Source: RGIG426 sp045639905
GTDB lineage: Bacteria; Bacillota; Clostridia; Oscillospirales; Acutalibacteraceae
Reading direction: 5' to 3'
Assembly (NCBI GenBank): GCA_045639905.1
Contig: JAZUDZ010000054.1
Span: 1-64,000 of the forward strand
DNA: 64,000 nt
The notes under the pieces were generated by a model. That model had not been told where the DNA came from and did no database searches. It saw only the letters and a list, made by a program, of their open reading frames with translations. This document shows positions 24,901 to 34,169 of the stretch, one piece after another. The first letter of the stretch is position 1; every line of letters starts with the position of its first letter. The translations under genes and the position numbers were made by a program.

Positions 24901-27900
24901 CAAATATTTCTTTTGGTCATGATAGATGCGCACTTGGTTTATAAGTACACCACCGTTCATTCCGTAGAAACCATCTTCGGCCGGGCCGTCAACGAAAAAG
25001 CTGTACAAGACATCGTTCACGTCGAACACGTGAAGGGTCTCGCCTCCCATCAGCGGGAACTGTTCCACGACCTCACCGGAAGTGCCGGAAATCCTTGCGT
25101 CATTTGAGAACACGAAGTTTCCGATGGTATCGGCTTCAATTCCCAAGATCCCGTAATGGTTATCTTCTTTCACCAGTATCATATTGTTGACCTGGTTGGT
25201 GATTTGCCAGGAATAATCAATCAGGGTAAGCGGAGGGACAACCTCTGCCTGCAGGCCATAATGATTACTGTAGAAAACCTTATGACTACTGTAACCCTCT
25301 TCCGAATCAAAGGTGCAGGAAATCGTTTCACTGACTCCAACGCCCCACTTGACGGTAACCGGCTCGGTGGTACCATCCATCCAGGTGTATCCGTCGTTGA
25401 GCGTAAAGGTGGCGGAATACACGCCGCAGGCGGACTCGATATTTGTCCCGTCCGTGAGCGTATAGGCCGTGTTCAAATCGCCGTGCGTGTCGATGCCGGT
25501 TGTGTCAAACCCCGTATATTCGGCAAACGCGCCGGTCGGCTTTTCCACATAAACGGTATCCGCCGTCACATATGAGATCTTCGCACTGTTGATGGAAACA
25601 AACGGGAATTCCACTTCGATTCTCTCATCCATAACCATTTCCATGAGTTTCTCAAGATCCATGCCAAGTCGCAGGAACGGTGCTTCCACATCGTATATAC
25701 GGATGACGACATTGTCTGCGTTTTGTTCCAGCACTTCCGCTTCGCCGGAAGAAAATGTCAGCACATCACACATAGTAGATATACCAAAGGGGTCGTAAAG
25801 CGACAGCTCTACACTGTCAATCAAAAGCGAACGTCCGGATTTGGCGGAAATCCTTGCATCGCCCTGCATGCCGTAGGTCCAGCCAAGCAGCGGTGAATCT
25901 GCACAGCGTAAAACAAACTGGTTGCTTTCACCATTTTGGTTCTTTCCTTTTTCAATGGTTTCGGAAGTGGTCAGTCGCCACGAAACCATTACTTTCCGTT
26001 CGCTGTCACCATCACTCCAGGCATACCCGTCTTTCAATTTGAAAATGGCATAATAATCGTTTCCGGGTTCGGTGGCACAAATCTGTCCACCCACAAGCGT
26101 ATAGGCCGTATCGAGCCAATCGCCGGTCTCAACACCGACCACTTCCACTCCGGTATAGCCGATTCCGCCCTTCGGGGTCGGCTTTTCGACAAAGCAAACA
26201 TCCGAAGTCGAATACTGAATCAGGATGGCTGTCACCAAACACGTAAACGAGGTTTTGACGGTAAACTGCGGTGAATTGACATCTTCAAACGAGAAAGAGT
26301 ACAATCCCCCCGGAATGTTCGTCTCAAAATTCACAAGCGTACCGGCGGACCCCGTAACGCTCTTCGTATCATCCATTGTGAATATCGGCATTACCAAAAA
26401 TGTGATGGAGTCAATTTGACGGTTGAGACCGGATTTTACGGAAACAGACAAATCGGAATAATCTCCCAAACCAATCAGCTCTTCTATTATCCCCGGCCCG
26501 AGAAGCCACCCGGCGGGAATTTCGTCCGTCATTTCGGCCAGGTCACCCGCATATCCGGCGCTGGTAACCTTAAAACTCTTACTGTCTTGATTTCCAAGAT
26601 ATGCAGGAGAAATCATTTCGTCTTTTGTTATTTCCCAATCAAGGAAAAGTTCGTCCGTGTCTCCGTCTTCCCAGTAGTAGCCGGGCTTCAGTTTAAAGCA
26701 AGCGGAATATTTTCCGACTCTCGTTGCGGACAAATCACCGTATACCAGCGTATATGCCTTACCGAGACCGTCTAGATTTTCCACGCCGAACTGCTCGGTG
26801 CCGTCGTAGGGAAGACCCAAATATACCTCGTCGCCCGGCATCAATTCCATGAACTGACCGGCAACGGTCGGTTTGGATACGGCATAATTCTCCTCAAAAT
26901 TAAGTGAATCCAATATAACAATCGTCGAAACGACAGCGGTATCGCTGTCCGTTTCCGTCTGAACGAAAGTAGATGAGGAACGGACATCCAGGAGAAGCGG
27001 CGCGCCTATCATCGAATTAACAAGTTCGCCCCGACTGGAATGCCAGCCTTCCAAATCGGTTTTTGTTGACTCGTTCGTAAAAAATACAATCGAATCTATT
27101 GTTGCACCGGAAACATTCGTGACGGATATTCCGTTTCCTCCGCCCAGTTTCCAGCCTGTGGCCGTACAGGAGGTCGCATGAATGCGAGCCCCGTTTTCTT
27201 CGAAATCCTTTTCCCCGGAAAAAGTAACTACTTTTCCCATAGGCAGATAATAGACGGTAATGTCTTTAAGATATATATCGGAGATTTCGTCGTCACTTTC
27301 AAAAGACAGCACAGAAGTAAGATCAGCCAAAACGGTAAGAACTCCGTTTTCATAGAACATATCACCGTTTGTCGGCTGAATATGCTCTATGGCGCTGTCG
27401 TCTGTCACGGTTGCTTTGATTCCGACTATTTGCCCCACAAAGCCGTTTTTCACCATTTCCAGTACATCTTCATACTGGAGGGAGAGCTCGTTAAATTTTT
27501 CTCCGACGAGCCATCCTTTTTCGGGAATATAGGTGCCTTCCATTTTAAAGTGTTCACTTTGTCCCAGCGTCTCTTCCTCTTCGCTGATAACCTCTGTGCC
27601 AATAAGGCTCCAGTGGTCCGAGTAGGGAGCCCGTGTGTTATCCTCCCAGATATACCCGGGATTTAATTCAAATCTTGCGAAATAGGTGCCGGGTTCAACT
27701 GCGGAAACCGTACCGTCTGTCAGGGAATAGGCCGTTCCCAAATCGCTGCCGGTATCAATTCCGGAAACTTCCTCGCCCGTATATAGGACGAAACCGCCCT
27801 CCGGCCGGCTGACCTTTCTACATTTCACATAATAAACGGTAATCTGGTCGATACAAATGGACGCATCCTCCGATAGAAGGAGGATCGTGGCCGCATAAAT

Positions 27901-28845
27901 ATCATTAATCCGGAAAACCGCGCCGTCTTCCACGTTCTGAGGCGGTACTATGTTTCCGCTGGCGCTGGTGAGATTTGCATAGGACTCCGCCCCCTTGGAA
28001 ATACGAATGTCTGCTCCGACAATCTCCGTAAAGTCCTCGGTTGTCGTCACAAAAAGACTTTCGCCGTCTCCGAAGGTCCAGCCATCGTCCGTGAATACAT
28101 AGTCTTCCGCGGTGAAGACAGGCCCGCTTGTTTGACTCTCGCCGGGCGTGTATGTCAGCGTCTCCGTCTCGCAAATATCCCATCGAACCACAAGCGGCTC
28201 CGTGGTATGGTCTTCCCACTCGCAGTCCGTTTTCAATGCAAACGTGGCCGAGTAAGATCCCGGCTGTGTCCCACGGATACAGCCGTCGGTTAACTGATAC
28301 AGTTTATCAAAATCATCATTCAAAAGAACACCGGTTTTTTCCGTTCCGTCATATACCTGCAAACCGGCCGATGTGGGTTTTTTCGCCATTCTGGAAGTAT
28401 AATAAATGACAATATCCTTGACAAAAAACGTGACAGGATATTCACTGACACAGTAAAAGTAGAGGTCTGAAGCATAAACCTCGTCAATATGAATTCTAGA
28501 TCCCTCGTTGGCTTTTGTTTCACGCTTTGTGCCGCTCGACACTTTGGTTTCGGCATAGCTGGACGAATTACCGGTCACCACCATTTCCACGCGAACAATC
28601 TCAGCGCTGTAGTCATCCTTGCAGGAAATGCAATCCGTATCATACCCCATTTCCCAGCCGCCATTATTCGTAAACCTCGCGTCTACATAGAAATGCTCAC
28701 TTTCGGCATGGGTGTCATGGTTATAAGAAATTTTCTCGCAAAGCAGTTTTTCCTTTGTGTCCGCCAATGCGGAGAAAGAGAGCATCGGTAACATACTGAC
28801 CACCATTACCAATGACAAAACCACAGCAAACAGTCTTTTTTTCAT
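21958..28845 (-). CDS. Giant secreted protein: six beta modules, helical repeat rod, C-terminal dockerin
   Basis: This 2295-residue protein starts at ATG 28845 with a clear signal peptide (MKKRLFAVVLSLVMVV..., cleavage near residue 28). Residues about 40-1390 hold alternating beta domains. Six of them share a core like AYTLTDGT...ATEPGxYxATFxLxxGYxWEDGT and end in a Trp strand. Residues about 1400-2225 form a rod of about ten helical repeats of roughly 65 residues with the marker GENPSDAV. The last 67 residues are a type I dockerin with two calcium loops (DANGDGAVDMKD and DVNEDGSIDMKD). Dockerins bind cohesins, so it should attach to a cell-surface scaffold. No catalytic domain was recognised. 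Confidence 0.88.
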   Translation of the reverse strand: MKKRLFAVVLSLVMVVSMLPMLSFSALADTKEKLLCEKISYNHDTHAESEHFYVDARFTNNGGWEMGYDTDCISCKDDYSAEIVRVEMVVTGNSSSYAETKVSSGTKRETKANEGSRIHIDEVYASDLYFYCVSEYPVTFFVKDIVIYYTSRMAKKPTSAGLQVYDGTEKTGVLLNDDFDKLYQLTDGCIRGTQPGSYSATFALKTDCEWEDHTTEPLVVRWDICETETLTYTPGESQTSGPVFTAEDYVFTDDGWTFGDGESLFVTTTEDFTEIVGADIRISKGAESYANLTSASGNIVPPQNVEDGAVFRINDIYAATILLLSEDASICIDQITVYYVKCRKVSRPEGGFVLYTGEEVSGIDTGSDLGTAYSLTDGTVSAVEPGTYFARFELNPGYIWEDNTRAPYSDHWSLIGTEVISEEEETLGQSEHFKMEGTYIPEKGWLVGEKFNELSLQYEDVLEMVKNGFVGQIVGIKATVTDDSAIEHIQPTNGDMFYENGVLTVLADLTSVLSFESDDEISDIYLKDITVYYLPMGKVVTFSGEKDFEENGARIHATSCTATGWKLGGGNGISVTNVSGATIDSIVFFTNESTKTDLEGWHSSRGELVNSMIGAPLLLDVRSSSTFVQTETDSDTAVVSTIVILDSLNFEENYAVSKPTVAGQFMELMPGDEVYLGLPYDGTEQFGVENLDGLGKAYTLVYGDLSATRVGKYSACFKLKPGYYWEDGDTDELFLDWEITKDEMISPAYLGNQDSKSFKVTSAGYAGDLAEMTDEIPAGWLLGPGIIEELIGLGDYSDLSVSVKSGLNRQIDSITFLVMPIFTMDDTKSVTGSAGTLVNFETNIPGGLYSFSFEDVNSPQFTVKTSFTCLVTAILIQYSTSDVCFVEKPTPKGGIGYTGVEVVGVETGDWLDTAYTLVGGQICATEPGNDYYAIFKLKDGYAWSDGDSERKVMVSWRLTTSETIEKGKNQNGESNQFVLRCADSPLLGWTYGMQGDARISAKSGRSLLIDSVELSLYDPFGISTMCDVLTFSSGEAEVLEQNADNVVIRIYDVEAPFLRLGMDLEKLMEMVMDERIEVEFPFVSINSAKISYVTADTVYVEKPTGAFAEYTGFDTTGIDTHGDLNTAYTLTDGTNIESACGVYSATFTLNDGYTWMDGTTEPVTVKWGVGVSETISCTFDSEEGYSSHKVFYSNHYGLQAEVVPPLTLIDYSWQITNQVNNMILVKEDNHYGILGIEADTIGNFVFSNDARISGTSGEVVEQFPLMGGETLHVFDVNDVLYSFFVDGPAEDGFYGMNGGVLINQVRIYHDQKKYLFPPVAVSSFQNLYYTGEEQVGVRVIFDSDKDYGVSYVLTDGVESATEVGKYYATYTIVDSDCCWPDGSTDSWTVEWEIKESLDVQDLKSERISQIKRVIGINPSERLAELAGEAMQAINAQTTTDGIWDAYYLYFPQIELLHAKDLAEEELTKAAAGAAPDLLENLFADIEAQTAVEGVEAIVNDYLPVIRKIGLKAQLQQMIDLIAPYDTEGTVITELSELIGTVDMMDDETVIAALDDVKAYIFDMFRYDFLDDLEDELEETTEGYTADRIASAIRKALQLATDAETLDAFLAAIDNGKEMITAAKDKTIAVINKAVTAAIGELEQLAGSEPSEEVQSLLDAAQTAMAKVKSLEAVNPVKEEAASAIAEQLLKEALAEAKVNAKEALETAAGENPSDAMQTILQDAKDAVDDADTLDAVGEAKEAGLSAIAAQLQTEADVRALEVAKEAAKAALDNAAGLDPSDATVRLLNIAKDAIEKATGMDAVSAAKEVGLSAISAQIEAEEQAAEALAIAKDAAKKALDDAAGESPSEAVLHVLQTAKGKVDKADSLDAVNTAKADGLAAIAEQIQADVDEKALEDAKDDAVKALTEAAGENPSDAVKKVLNDAVKDVIRAATIEEVDTAEEEGLSAISDALKVEADAKNLLDAKEAAVKALEEAAGENPSDAVARIVSDTKLAVEKATTPEAVGAAKEAGLSAVAEQLMAEGNEKALGIAKEAAKAAIDNATGENPSAKVMQIMISAKETIDACESVDAVTAAKEAGLAAIAAQLQKEANEKALADAKKAAKDALNQAAGDTPSDALSEILKEAIEAVDKSETVEAVGKAKEAGLAAIAEQLIAEGDEKALAASKEAAKAALDNAAGENPSEELSAIVAAAKGAVDACENVDAVTAAKEAGLAAIAKQLEKEKEPSADVLLGDANGDGAVDMKDVLLLRKFLAGLSDEMENANADVNEDGSIDMKDVLMIRKFLANLIEKLGA
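22170..24650 (-). repeat. About ten tandem helical repeats (about 65 aa each)
   Basis: The repeats show a heptad-like helical pattern: AKEAAKAALDNAAG, then (E/D)NPSDAV, then a helix, then VDAVxAAKEAGLxAIAxQL. Nine are well conserved and one at the N-terminal end is degenerate. Neighbouring units differ by many substitutions, so the expansion is not very recent. They resemble DUF1542-like or other three-helix rod repeats of surface proteins. Confidence 0.8.
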
Positions 28846-28950
28846 GGATTTCTTCCTCGTTTCTGATTTATTTTGGAATTTTCTGACAAAATTCAACATA
28901 GACAAAAATAGTATACCATATAAGAACTTTTTAGGAAACATTCAAAACAC

Positions 28951-28990
28951 AAAAAAAACCGGGCCGAAGAGTTTTGCTCTTCAGCCCGGT
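28951..28990 (-). terminator. Terminator after the GLUG-repeat gene
   Basis: ACCGGGC-GAAGAG pairs with CTCTTCGGCCCGGT, followed by eight T residues on the minus strand. It ends the GLUG-repeat transcript before the 2295-aa gene starts. Confidence 0.88.
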
Positions 28991-28999
28991 ATCTGTCAT

Positions 29000-31900
29000 T
29001 TAGGTTTCCGGTTCCGGCTTGACTTCTTTCTTTTTCTTCTTAAAAACCACAACCAGTACCACGCCTGCCGCAATCAAAAGCAGAAGCATGGAAAGAATGA
29101 TGATGATGTTCCCTTCACCGAAAATCGTGGCGAAGAGAGTGTCGGAGTTCACGACTCCTTTTCTGTAGCCGTCCCATCCGCAAATCTTGCCGACATGTTT
29201 TGCGGTATTTCCGGAAATAATGACGTAATCGTATCCGGACGGAACATCCGTGCTGCAGGACTCCAGGGTCTTGACATAGGGATTGTTCACCCTGGATTTT
29301 TTGAATTCACACTTGTCGTCTTCGATGCCACCCACAATACCGCCGGCATCATGTTGTTTCGACAGAATCGAGGCGTTGTTGGCGTTGGACTCAAAGGTTC
29401 CTCCGCCGCACATATATCCGACAATACCGCCGGCACGGCTGACACCCGTAACCTCGCCGCCATTGGTGTTGAAGCTGACTTCATGTTTTTTGTTGTCGGT
29501 GGCAATCGTACCGATAATACCGCCGGCGACGCCGTTTGAAGTCGAAGCATCAATCGTTCCGGTGTTTTCGTTGGAGAGAACCATTACCACTCTGTCGAGA
29601 TCCTTGGCTCCGAGATGCCCGGCAATACCGCCCGTATGGTGATTGCCTTTCACTTTGCCTTCGTTGAAATTGCCCTTCAGTATAATCGGGTCGTCTTCGT
29701 TACCGCCCAAAATACCGCCGGCATAGTGTTCTCTCTCCGTAGCCGTGCAAAGAACGGCGCCTTTGTTTTTGTTATCCGCATACCGGCCGCCGCCATCGGT
29801 CCAACCGACGATACCGCCGGCTCCGCCTTTTTGGGTTGCCGTAATGTCGCCGGTGTTTTCGTTGCCCGTTACAAAAGAGAAACGGGAATCCGATTCAATA
29901 CGGCCGCTGATACCGCCGGCACAGTCGTAACCGATGATTTCACCGCTGTTTTTGCAGTTTTTCACGGTTGTCTGTTTGTTGGTGTAGCCGCACATGCCGC
30001 CGGCTCCGCCGCGTTTTGCCGTAATCTTGCCGGTGTTTTCGCATCCGGACAGGAAGTAGGCACCGACGTTGCCGAGCATACCGCCGGCATCGGTATCGGT
30101 GGAAGTAATCGTCGCATCGTTCTTGCAGTTCAGAACCGAAACCGTACCTTTTTCATCCGTTTCGCCGATGATACCGCCGACATAGCGGTACCCGGTGATG
30201 GTACAGTCTTCGGAAATCGTCACGTGGTCCACGATGGTGGAACCGTTTACATAACCAATCAGGCCGCCGTAGGCTTCCATTTCCTCGGTTGCGGTGATGT
30301 TCAAACCGGAAAGCGTCAGGTTTTTAATAACGGCACCGGAGGTTGTACGGAACAGGCCGACACGGTGACCGGAGGAGGCAATGGTCACGTTGCGGATGGT
30401 TTTTCCGTTTCCGTCAAAATAGCCTTTGAAAGGATTCTTACGATTGGCGCTGGACCAGTAGTCTTCCAGGTTGAACCCTTTCATGTCAATGTCCTTGCCC
30501 AGCCGCACATATTCTCCGGCATAGGTTTTGCCGTTTGCAATCTCGCCCAAAAAGTCGGCCATTTGCTGTGCCGTGTTGATGGTCAGGTCGGCACCGTACG
30601 GATCTCGTTCGGGGTTGTAGTTCAAGACCAGGGCACCGAATCTGTTTTCCATCTTGGCCGTATATTCATTGATTTCCTGAGGAAGCGTACCTTCCGGAAC
30701 GGGCAGGTCCGTTTCCGTAACCGTCACATTGCCTTTTTCGTAGAAAACATAATTGGGCACTGCCTGCGCAAAACCGGCCAAAAGGACGCGATATCCAATC
30801 GGATTTTCCGTCTTTTCTCTGTCGGAGGTTTGGGAAGCCGTGCTTCCTTCAATGTCATACGTCGTTCCGATGAGTTTGTCGCTGGCTTCCTCCGAAAGTG
30901 TAAGGGGAAGGGTACCGCCATAGGGGATGGCATACTCTCCGTCTTTAAAGCGCGTCAAAGCCTCCCCGCCAAACTCTTTCGGATAGGTAAGGAAGGACTG
31001 CGGTTTCAGTTTCTTGGAATCCGACTTATGGGATTTCACCTGGAACTCCGAAGTCAAAAGATTGGTGCTGTGTTCGCCGTCTTCGGTCAACACACCGCAG
31101 TCTTTCAAATATTCCATGGTATCGCGGTCGCCACCGACGAGTTCCATGTACCGGCAAAGATACCGGATGTTTCGGGCGGTCAGCATGGTGTTTTTCAGCA
31201 ATGCCTGGTTCTTTTTGGTTTCGTATTTATAGACTTCCATGTTATCGGTATCGAAATCAATGGAAGCATCCACGATGGCCCAGTCACTGTAGGAAAAAGC
31301 AGCTGTATTTCGATGGGCCTTGACAATATATTCCGTATCCACGTCCACATAGGACAAAACGCCCTTCAGCGGATAGCAATAGTTATCATATCCCTTGTAG
31401 AATGCCGCATACTCGTTGTTGTTGGTTTCCATGGTTTTCTGGATCAGTTCCGACAACCCCGTTTTTTCCGCGGAGGAAATACCGGGGCACATGGCAACCA
31501 AAGAGGCCGTAAATGCACCGTATTCCGCAATGGCGGCGCCGAGCATTTCAAAATGCTCCAAAGCATACGGTCTGGCTTCGCCTTCAAACACACAGGCGTA
31601 TTTCAAATATTCCAGAATTTCATGAATGGAGGAATTGGTCGTATTGGTTCCGTTAATGCCGGCGCAAAAGCTCTTGTAAGCGGACAGCACCTGGGAAGCA
31701 TACGGAATGTCGCTACCTTCCGCATTGGCGATGCTGCTGGTAACCTCATACAAAATCGTATTCACCATGTCGTCGGCAATCTTGTTGATGACATCCTCCT
31801 GCGTCTTGATTCCTTCCGCTTTCCAGGCCGGAAATTCGGAGGGATCCATCACGATGGCTTCGTCTTCAACGGCTTTTTTCACAGCTTCTTTCATGGCTTT

Positions 31901-32737
31901 TTCCATGACGCTCATGTATGTGTTGCCGTCCACCACGGTCTTGTTGGCAACCGCAATATATTCGGCCGGGAGAATAATCTCAAAATCGACTTCCGTGGTC
32001 GGATCGTTATCCTTTACGGCATTATCGGAAACACCGGGGGTCGGATTCATTTTTCTGGTGGAATCTTTAAAGTTATCGCCGCTGAAAAGGAGGTCTCCAT
32101 TTATGTTATACAACGTACGCAAATCCGTTTTATCGGCAGTTTTCCAGGTTTTCACCCAGTTCAGCGCCGCGTTGTTCATTTTTGTCTTGTAGCCTTCCAA
32201 AAGCTTGGACATTTCTTCAAACTGACCCGTCCGGAAATCGGACCAGTTTTTCTGATGCTGGGCGGCAGCCACTCCGTCCAATTTAAAATCGGTTCCGGAG
32301 AATTCGTCGTTGAGTTGTTTTTGAATATTCGTCACTTTTACGTTGATATCGTTGACCGTCGTCTTTAATTCGTCGAGAGCTTCCATGATATTCTTTAAAG
32401 CGACCTGGGTGGGATCTTCGATAATACCCACAATCTTCAGCATGTTATAAACACCCACAAAGGCACCGCTGATTGTACCGATATACGAAATCCCCTGCAT
32501 AATCGGACTGACAGCCGTCATGTTTTTGACAAGGTCTGTCAATCCCGATATATCCGCATCCAACTTCTGAAGATCGGTCATCGCCATTTGCTCATAGGTG
32601 TTCACGACAACATTCCACGGTAGCGGAGGCGGTTCGGGAACAACCGGATCCACCGCAAAAACATTGACCGGCACCGCGCAAATCAGCAGCACGACCGTCA
32701 TCATAAGGGCTAGTCCTTTTTTGAATGAAAATTTCAT
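29000..32737 (-). CDS. Membrane-anchored surface protein: helical N-terminal domain and GLUG repeats
   Basis: This 1245-residue protein has a signal peptide (MKFSFKKGLALMMTVVLLIC, cleavage near 28). Residues about 50-165 are long amphipathic helices around a hydrophobic hairpin (ISYIGTISGAFVGVYNMLKIVGII). A mixed region to about 760 follows, then many GLUG-type repeats (about 770-1180; GGLIGYVNGSTIVDHVTI, GGIVGYMCGGGTFESNANN). The end is a transmembrane helix (about 1211-1232) and a basic tail (FKKKKKEVKPEPET). It is therefore exported and stays in the membrane, unlike its dockerin neighbours. The N-terminal helices recall alpha-pore-forming toxins, but no such family can be confirmed by eye. 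Confidence 0.82.
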   Translation of the reverse strand: MKFSFKKGLALMMTVVLLICAVPVNVFAVDPVVPEPPPLPWNVVVNTYEQMAMTDLQKLDADISGLTDLVKNMTAVSPIMQGISYIGTISGAFVGVYNMLKIVGIIEDPTQVALKNIMEALDELKTTVNDINVKVTNIQKQLNDEFSGTDFKLDGVAAAQHQKNWSDFRTGQFEEMSKLLEGYKTKMNNAALNWVKTWKTADKTDLRTLYNINGDLLFSGDNFKDSTRKMNPTPGVSDNAVKDNDPTTEVDFEIILPAEYIAVANKTVVDGNTYMSVMEKAMKEAVKKAVEDEAIVMDPSEFPAWKAEGIKTQEDVINKIADDMVNTILYEVTSSIANAEGSDIPYASQVLSAYKSFCAGINGTNTTNSSIHEILEYLKYACVFEGEARPYALEHFEMLGAAIAEYGAFTASLVAMCPGISSAEKTGLSELIQKTMETNNNEYAAFYKGYDNYCYPLKGVLSYVDVDTEYIVKAHRNTAAFSYSDWAIVDASIDFDTDNMEVYKYETKKNQALLKNTMLTARNIRYLCRYMELVGGDRDTMEYLKDCGVLTEDGEHSTNLLTSEFQVKSHKSDSKKLKPQSFLTYPKEFGGEALTRFKDGEYAIPYGGTLPLTLSEEASDKLIGTTYDIEGSTASQTSDREKTENPIGYRVLLAGFAQAVPNYVFYEKGNVTVTETDLPVPEGTLPQEINEYTAKMENRFGALVLNYNPERDPYGADLTINTAQQMADFLGEIANGKTYAGEYVRLGKDIDMKGFNLEDYWSSANRKNPFKGYFDGNGKTIRNVTIASSGHRVGLFRTTSGAVIKNLTLSGLNITATEEMEAYGGLIGYVNGSTIVDHVTISEDCTITGYRYVGGIIGETDEKGTVSVLNCKNDATITSTDTDAGGMLGNVGAYFLSGCENTGKITAKRGGAGGMCGYTNKQTTVKNCKNSGEIIGYDCAGGISGRIESDSRFSFVTGNENTGDITATQKGGAGGIVGWTDGGGRYADNKNKGAVLCTATEREHYAGGILGGNEDDPIILKGNFNEGKVKGNHHTGGIAGHLGAKDLDRVVMVLSNENTGTIDASTSNGVAGGIIGTIATDNKKHEVSFNTNGGEVTGVSRAGGIVGYMCGGGTFESNANNASILSKQHDAGGIVGGIEDDKCEFKKSRVNNPYVKTLESCSTDVPSGYDYVIISGNTAKHVGKICGWDGYRKGVVNSDTLFATIFGEGNIIIILSMLLLLIAAGVVLVVVFKKKKKEVKPEPET

Positions 32738-32794
32738 GGCAAAAACTCCTTTTTTGTAATTTCTGTCTTTTAACCACCGAAAGCACAGGAAATG

Positions 32795-33448
32795 TCACTC
32801 TGTTTCGGCGCTGTTTGTTTGATTGCGTTTTTTGAACATCCGGTAGCTTCCGACAAGAAGGGCCACAAACGTAACCAGCGGAAGCACCACACCGACGGCT
32901 ATATACCGGGATGTAATCAGCATGTTATAAATCGAGTGGTAAATAACGGCAATGGAAAGTGCCGCCAATGTGCCGGAGAAGAACACGGCCTTTTCCGTGA
33001 TAACCGTCCGCATGGCAAGACCCACAATCAAGGTGCAAACGCCGTGCAGAACCCCGGCTCCTATGGCCCGCAAAACCGCATAGCCAAAAGAAACCGTACT
33101 CGTTTCCATCAGCACACACACATTTTCCATGGTGGCAAAACCGACGCCGATTGCCAAAGCATATTCCGCCAGTTCCTGCCCCTTGGGACGAAGTAAGAAG
33201 GAAATAAAGACAATGGGAATGGCTTTGGCAATTTCCTCCACGAGTGGTGCAAAGTTCACCGCCACCATTTGCTGATCCAGTTGATACACGTTTGTCAGAA
33301 GGCCATTGATTTCTCCCGAAAGCACACACACAAACATACCGGCCATGAGAAAGCCACATAACATACGGGACCGTCCCTTAAAGACCAACAGCATCATACT
33401 CATGGGGATCATCAAACAAATAAACATCGTCAGATTCATGTTTTCCAT
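32795..33448 (-). CDS. PrsW-like intramembrane metalloprotease
   Basis: This 217-residue protein has about seven hydrophobic segments. It contains the PrsW-family motifs APLVEEIAKAIP (EExxK, near residue 70), GFATMENV near 102, HGVCT near 135 and YHSIYN near 172. PrsW proteins cut membrane-bound anti-sigma factors or other single-pass proteins. It overlaps its upstream partner by 13 bases and lies 57 bases before the membrane-anchored GLUG protein. That protein is a possible substrate, by position only. Confidence 0.85.
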   Translation of the reverse strand: MENMNLTMFICLMIPMSMMLLVFKGRSRMLCGFLMAGMFVCVLSGEINGLLTNVYQLDQQMVAVNFAPLVEEIAKAIPIVFISFLLRPKGQELAEYALAIGVGFATMENVCVLMETSTVSFGYAVLRAIGAGVLHGVCTLIVGLAMRTVITEKAVFFSGTLAALSIAVIYHSIYNMLITSRYIAVGVVLPLVTFVALLVGSYRMFKKRNQTNSAETE

Positions 33449-34086
33449 TTGGCTGCCCCCTTTCGACAGAACATGACCATCAAGGCCATAACGACGGCGG
33501 ACAGAACATCCAGCGACAGACCCACTAAGACACGGGCATGTAATAAGATGTAAGCGATGGAAATCGCATATTCCAGCAAAACCAAAAGCGCAATCGGACG
33601 AACGGCTCCGGCACGTGCGTCCTCTTTCCCGAATGCGGCGAGCTGCCTACACTCATAATAGGAATCCACAATTGGCGGAAGAAGAATCGCACAGGTCAGA
33701 ACCGGGGTCAAAACCGGATTGGTTTGTGCAGACAACACGGCACACAAAACAACCAGGCCCATGAAAATAACCGAAACCAGAACAGCCGGAATACAAATCT
33801 TTGTTTGTCCCTTGTCAAACAGAACTTTATTCAAGATTCGCGAGGCTGTCAAGAAGGCACAGAAGCATCCGAAGATACCGATCAAACGAACCGAAACCAC
33901 CGCATCCTCAGCATCGGTCAGTACATCAACGATGACCCAAAGCTCTTCCAAAGCATAACAGCCGACGGCACTGATAATCGTTCTGAAATACAGAGGAGAA
34001 TCGGTCATAAAGACCGTAATCAGTCCGTAAACAAAACCGATTACCGAAATGCCGAAAGCAATGCTTTCAAACAGCAATACATTCAT
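33436..34086 (-). CDS. Unknown multi-pass membrane protein
   Basis: This 216-residue protein has six or seven predicted transmembrane segments and ends in a basic tail (FCRKGAAKWKT). No family is recognised. The first half contains charged residues within or near membrane segments (YALEELWVIVDVLTDAEDAV). Its 3' end overlaps the PrsW-like gene by 13 bases, so the two are probably made together and may form one membrane complex. An AAGGGG site precedes ATG 34086. Confidence 0.75.
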   Translation of the reverse strand: MNVLLFESIAFGISVIGFVYGLITVFMTDSPLYFRTIISAVGCYALEELWVIVDVLTDAEDAVVSVRLIGIFGCFCAFLTASRILNKVLFDKGQTKICIPAVLVSVIFMGLVVLCAVLSAQTNPVLTPVLTCAILLPPIVDSYYECRQLAAFGKEDARAGAVRPIALLVLLEYAISIAYILLHARVLVGLSLDVLSAVVMALMVMFCRKGAAKWKT

Positions 34087-34119
34087 GTTGTCGCCCCTTC
34101 CATATGTATATACATTTTT

Positions 34120-34148
34120 ATTATACCATCATTTTATGATTTATGAAA
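34120..34148 (-). promoter_or_regulatory. Promoter for the membrane protein/PrsW genes
   Basis: On the minus strand TTTCAT (34148-34143) and TATAAT (34125-34120) are separated by 17 bases. The -35 box is weak, which suggests activation or low expression. Confidence 0.55.
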
Positions 34149-34169
34149 CCACAGCAACAAAAAAAAGAA

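Noticed and set aside
29615..32368. A 917-codon open frame on the plus strand opposite the GLUG-repeat gene
   Set aside because: It is entirely antisense to a gene with signal peptide, repeats and anchor. Its composition is odd (rich in His, Phe, Val, Gly) and it shows no domain. Long antisense frames are expected from the codon bias of the real gene.
29000..32737. Reading the GLUG protein as another dockerin protein
   Set aside because: It lacks calcium-loop repeats and ends in a transmembrane helix plus a basic tail.
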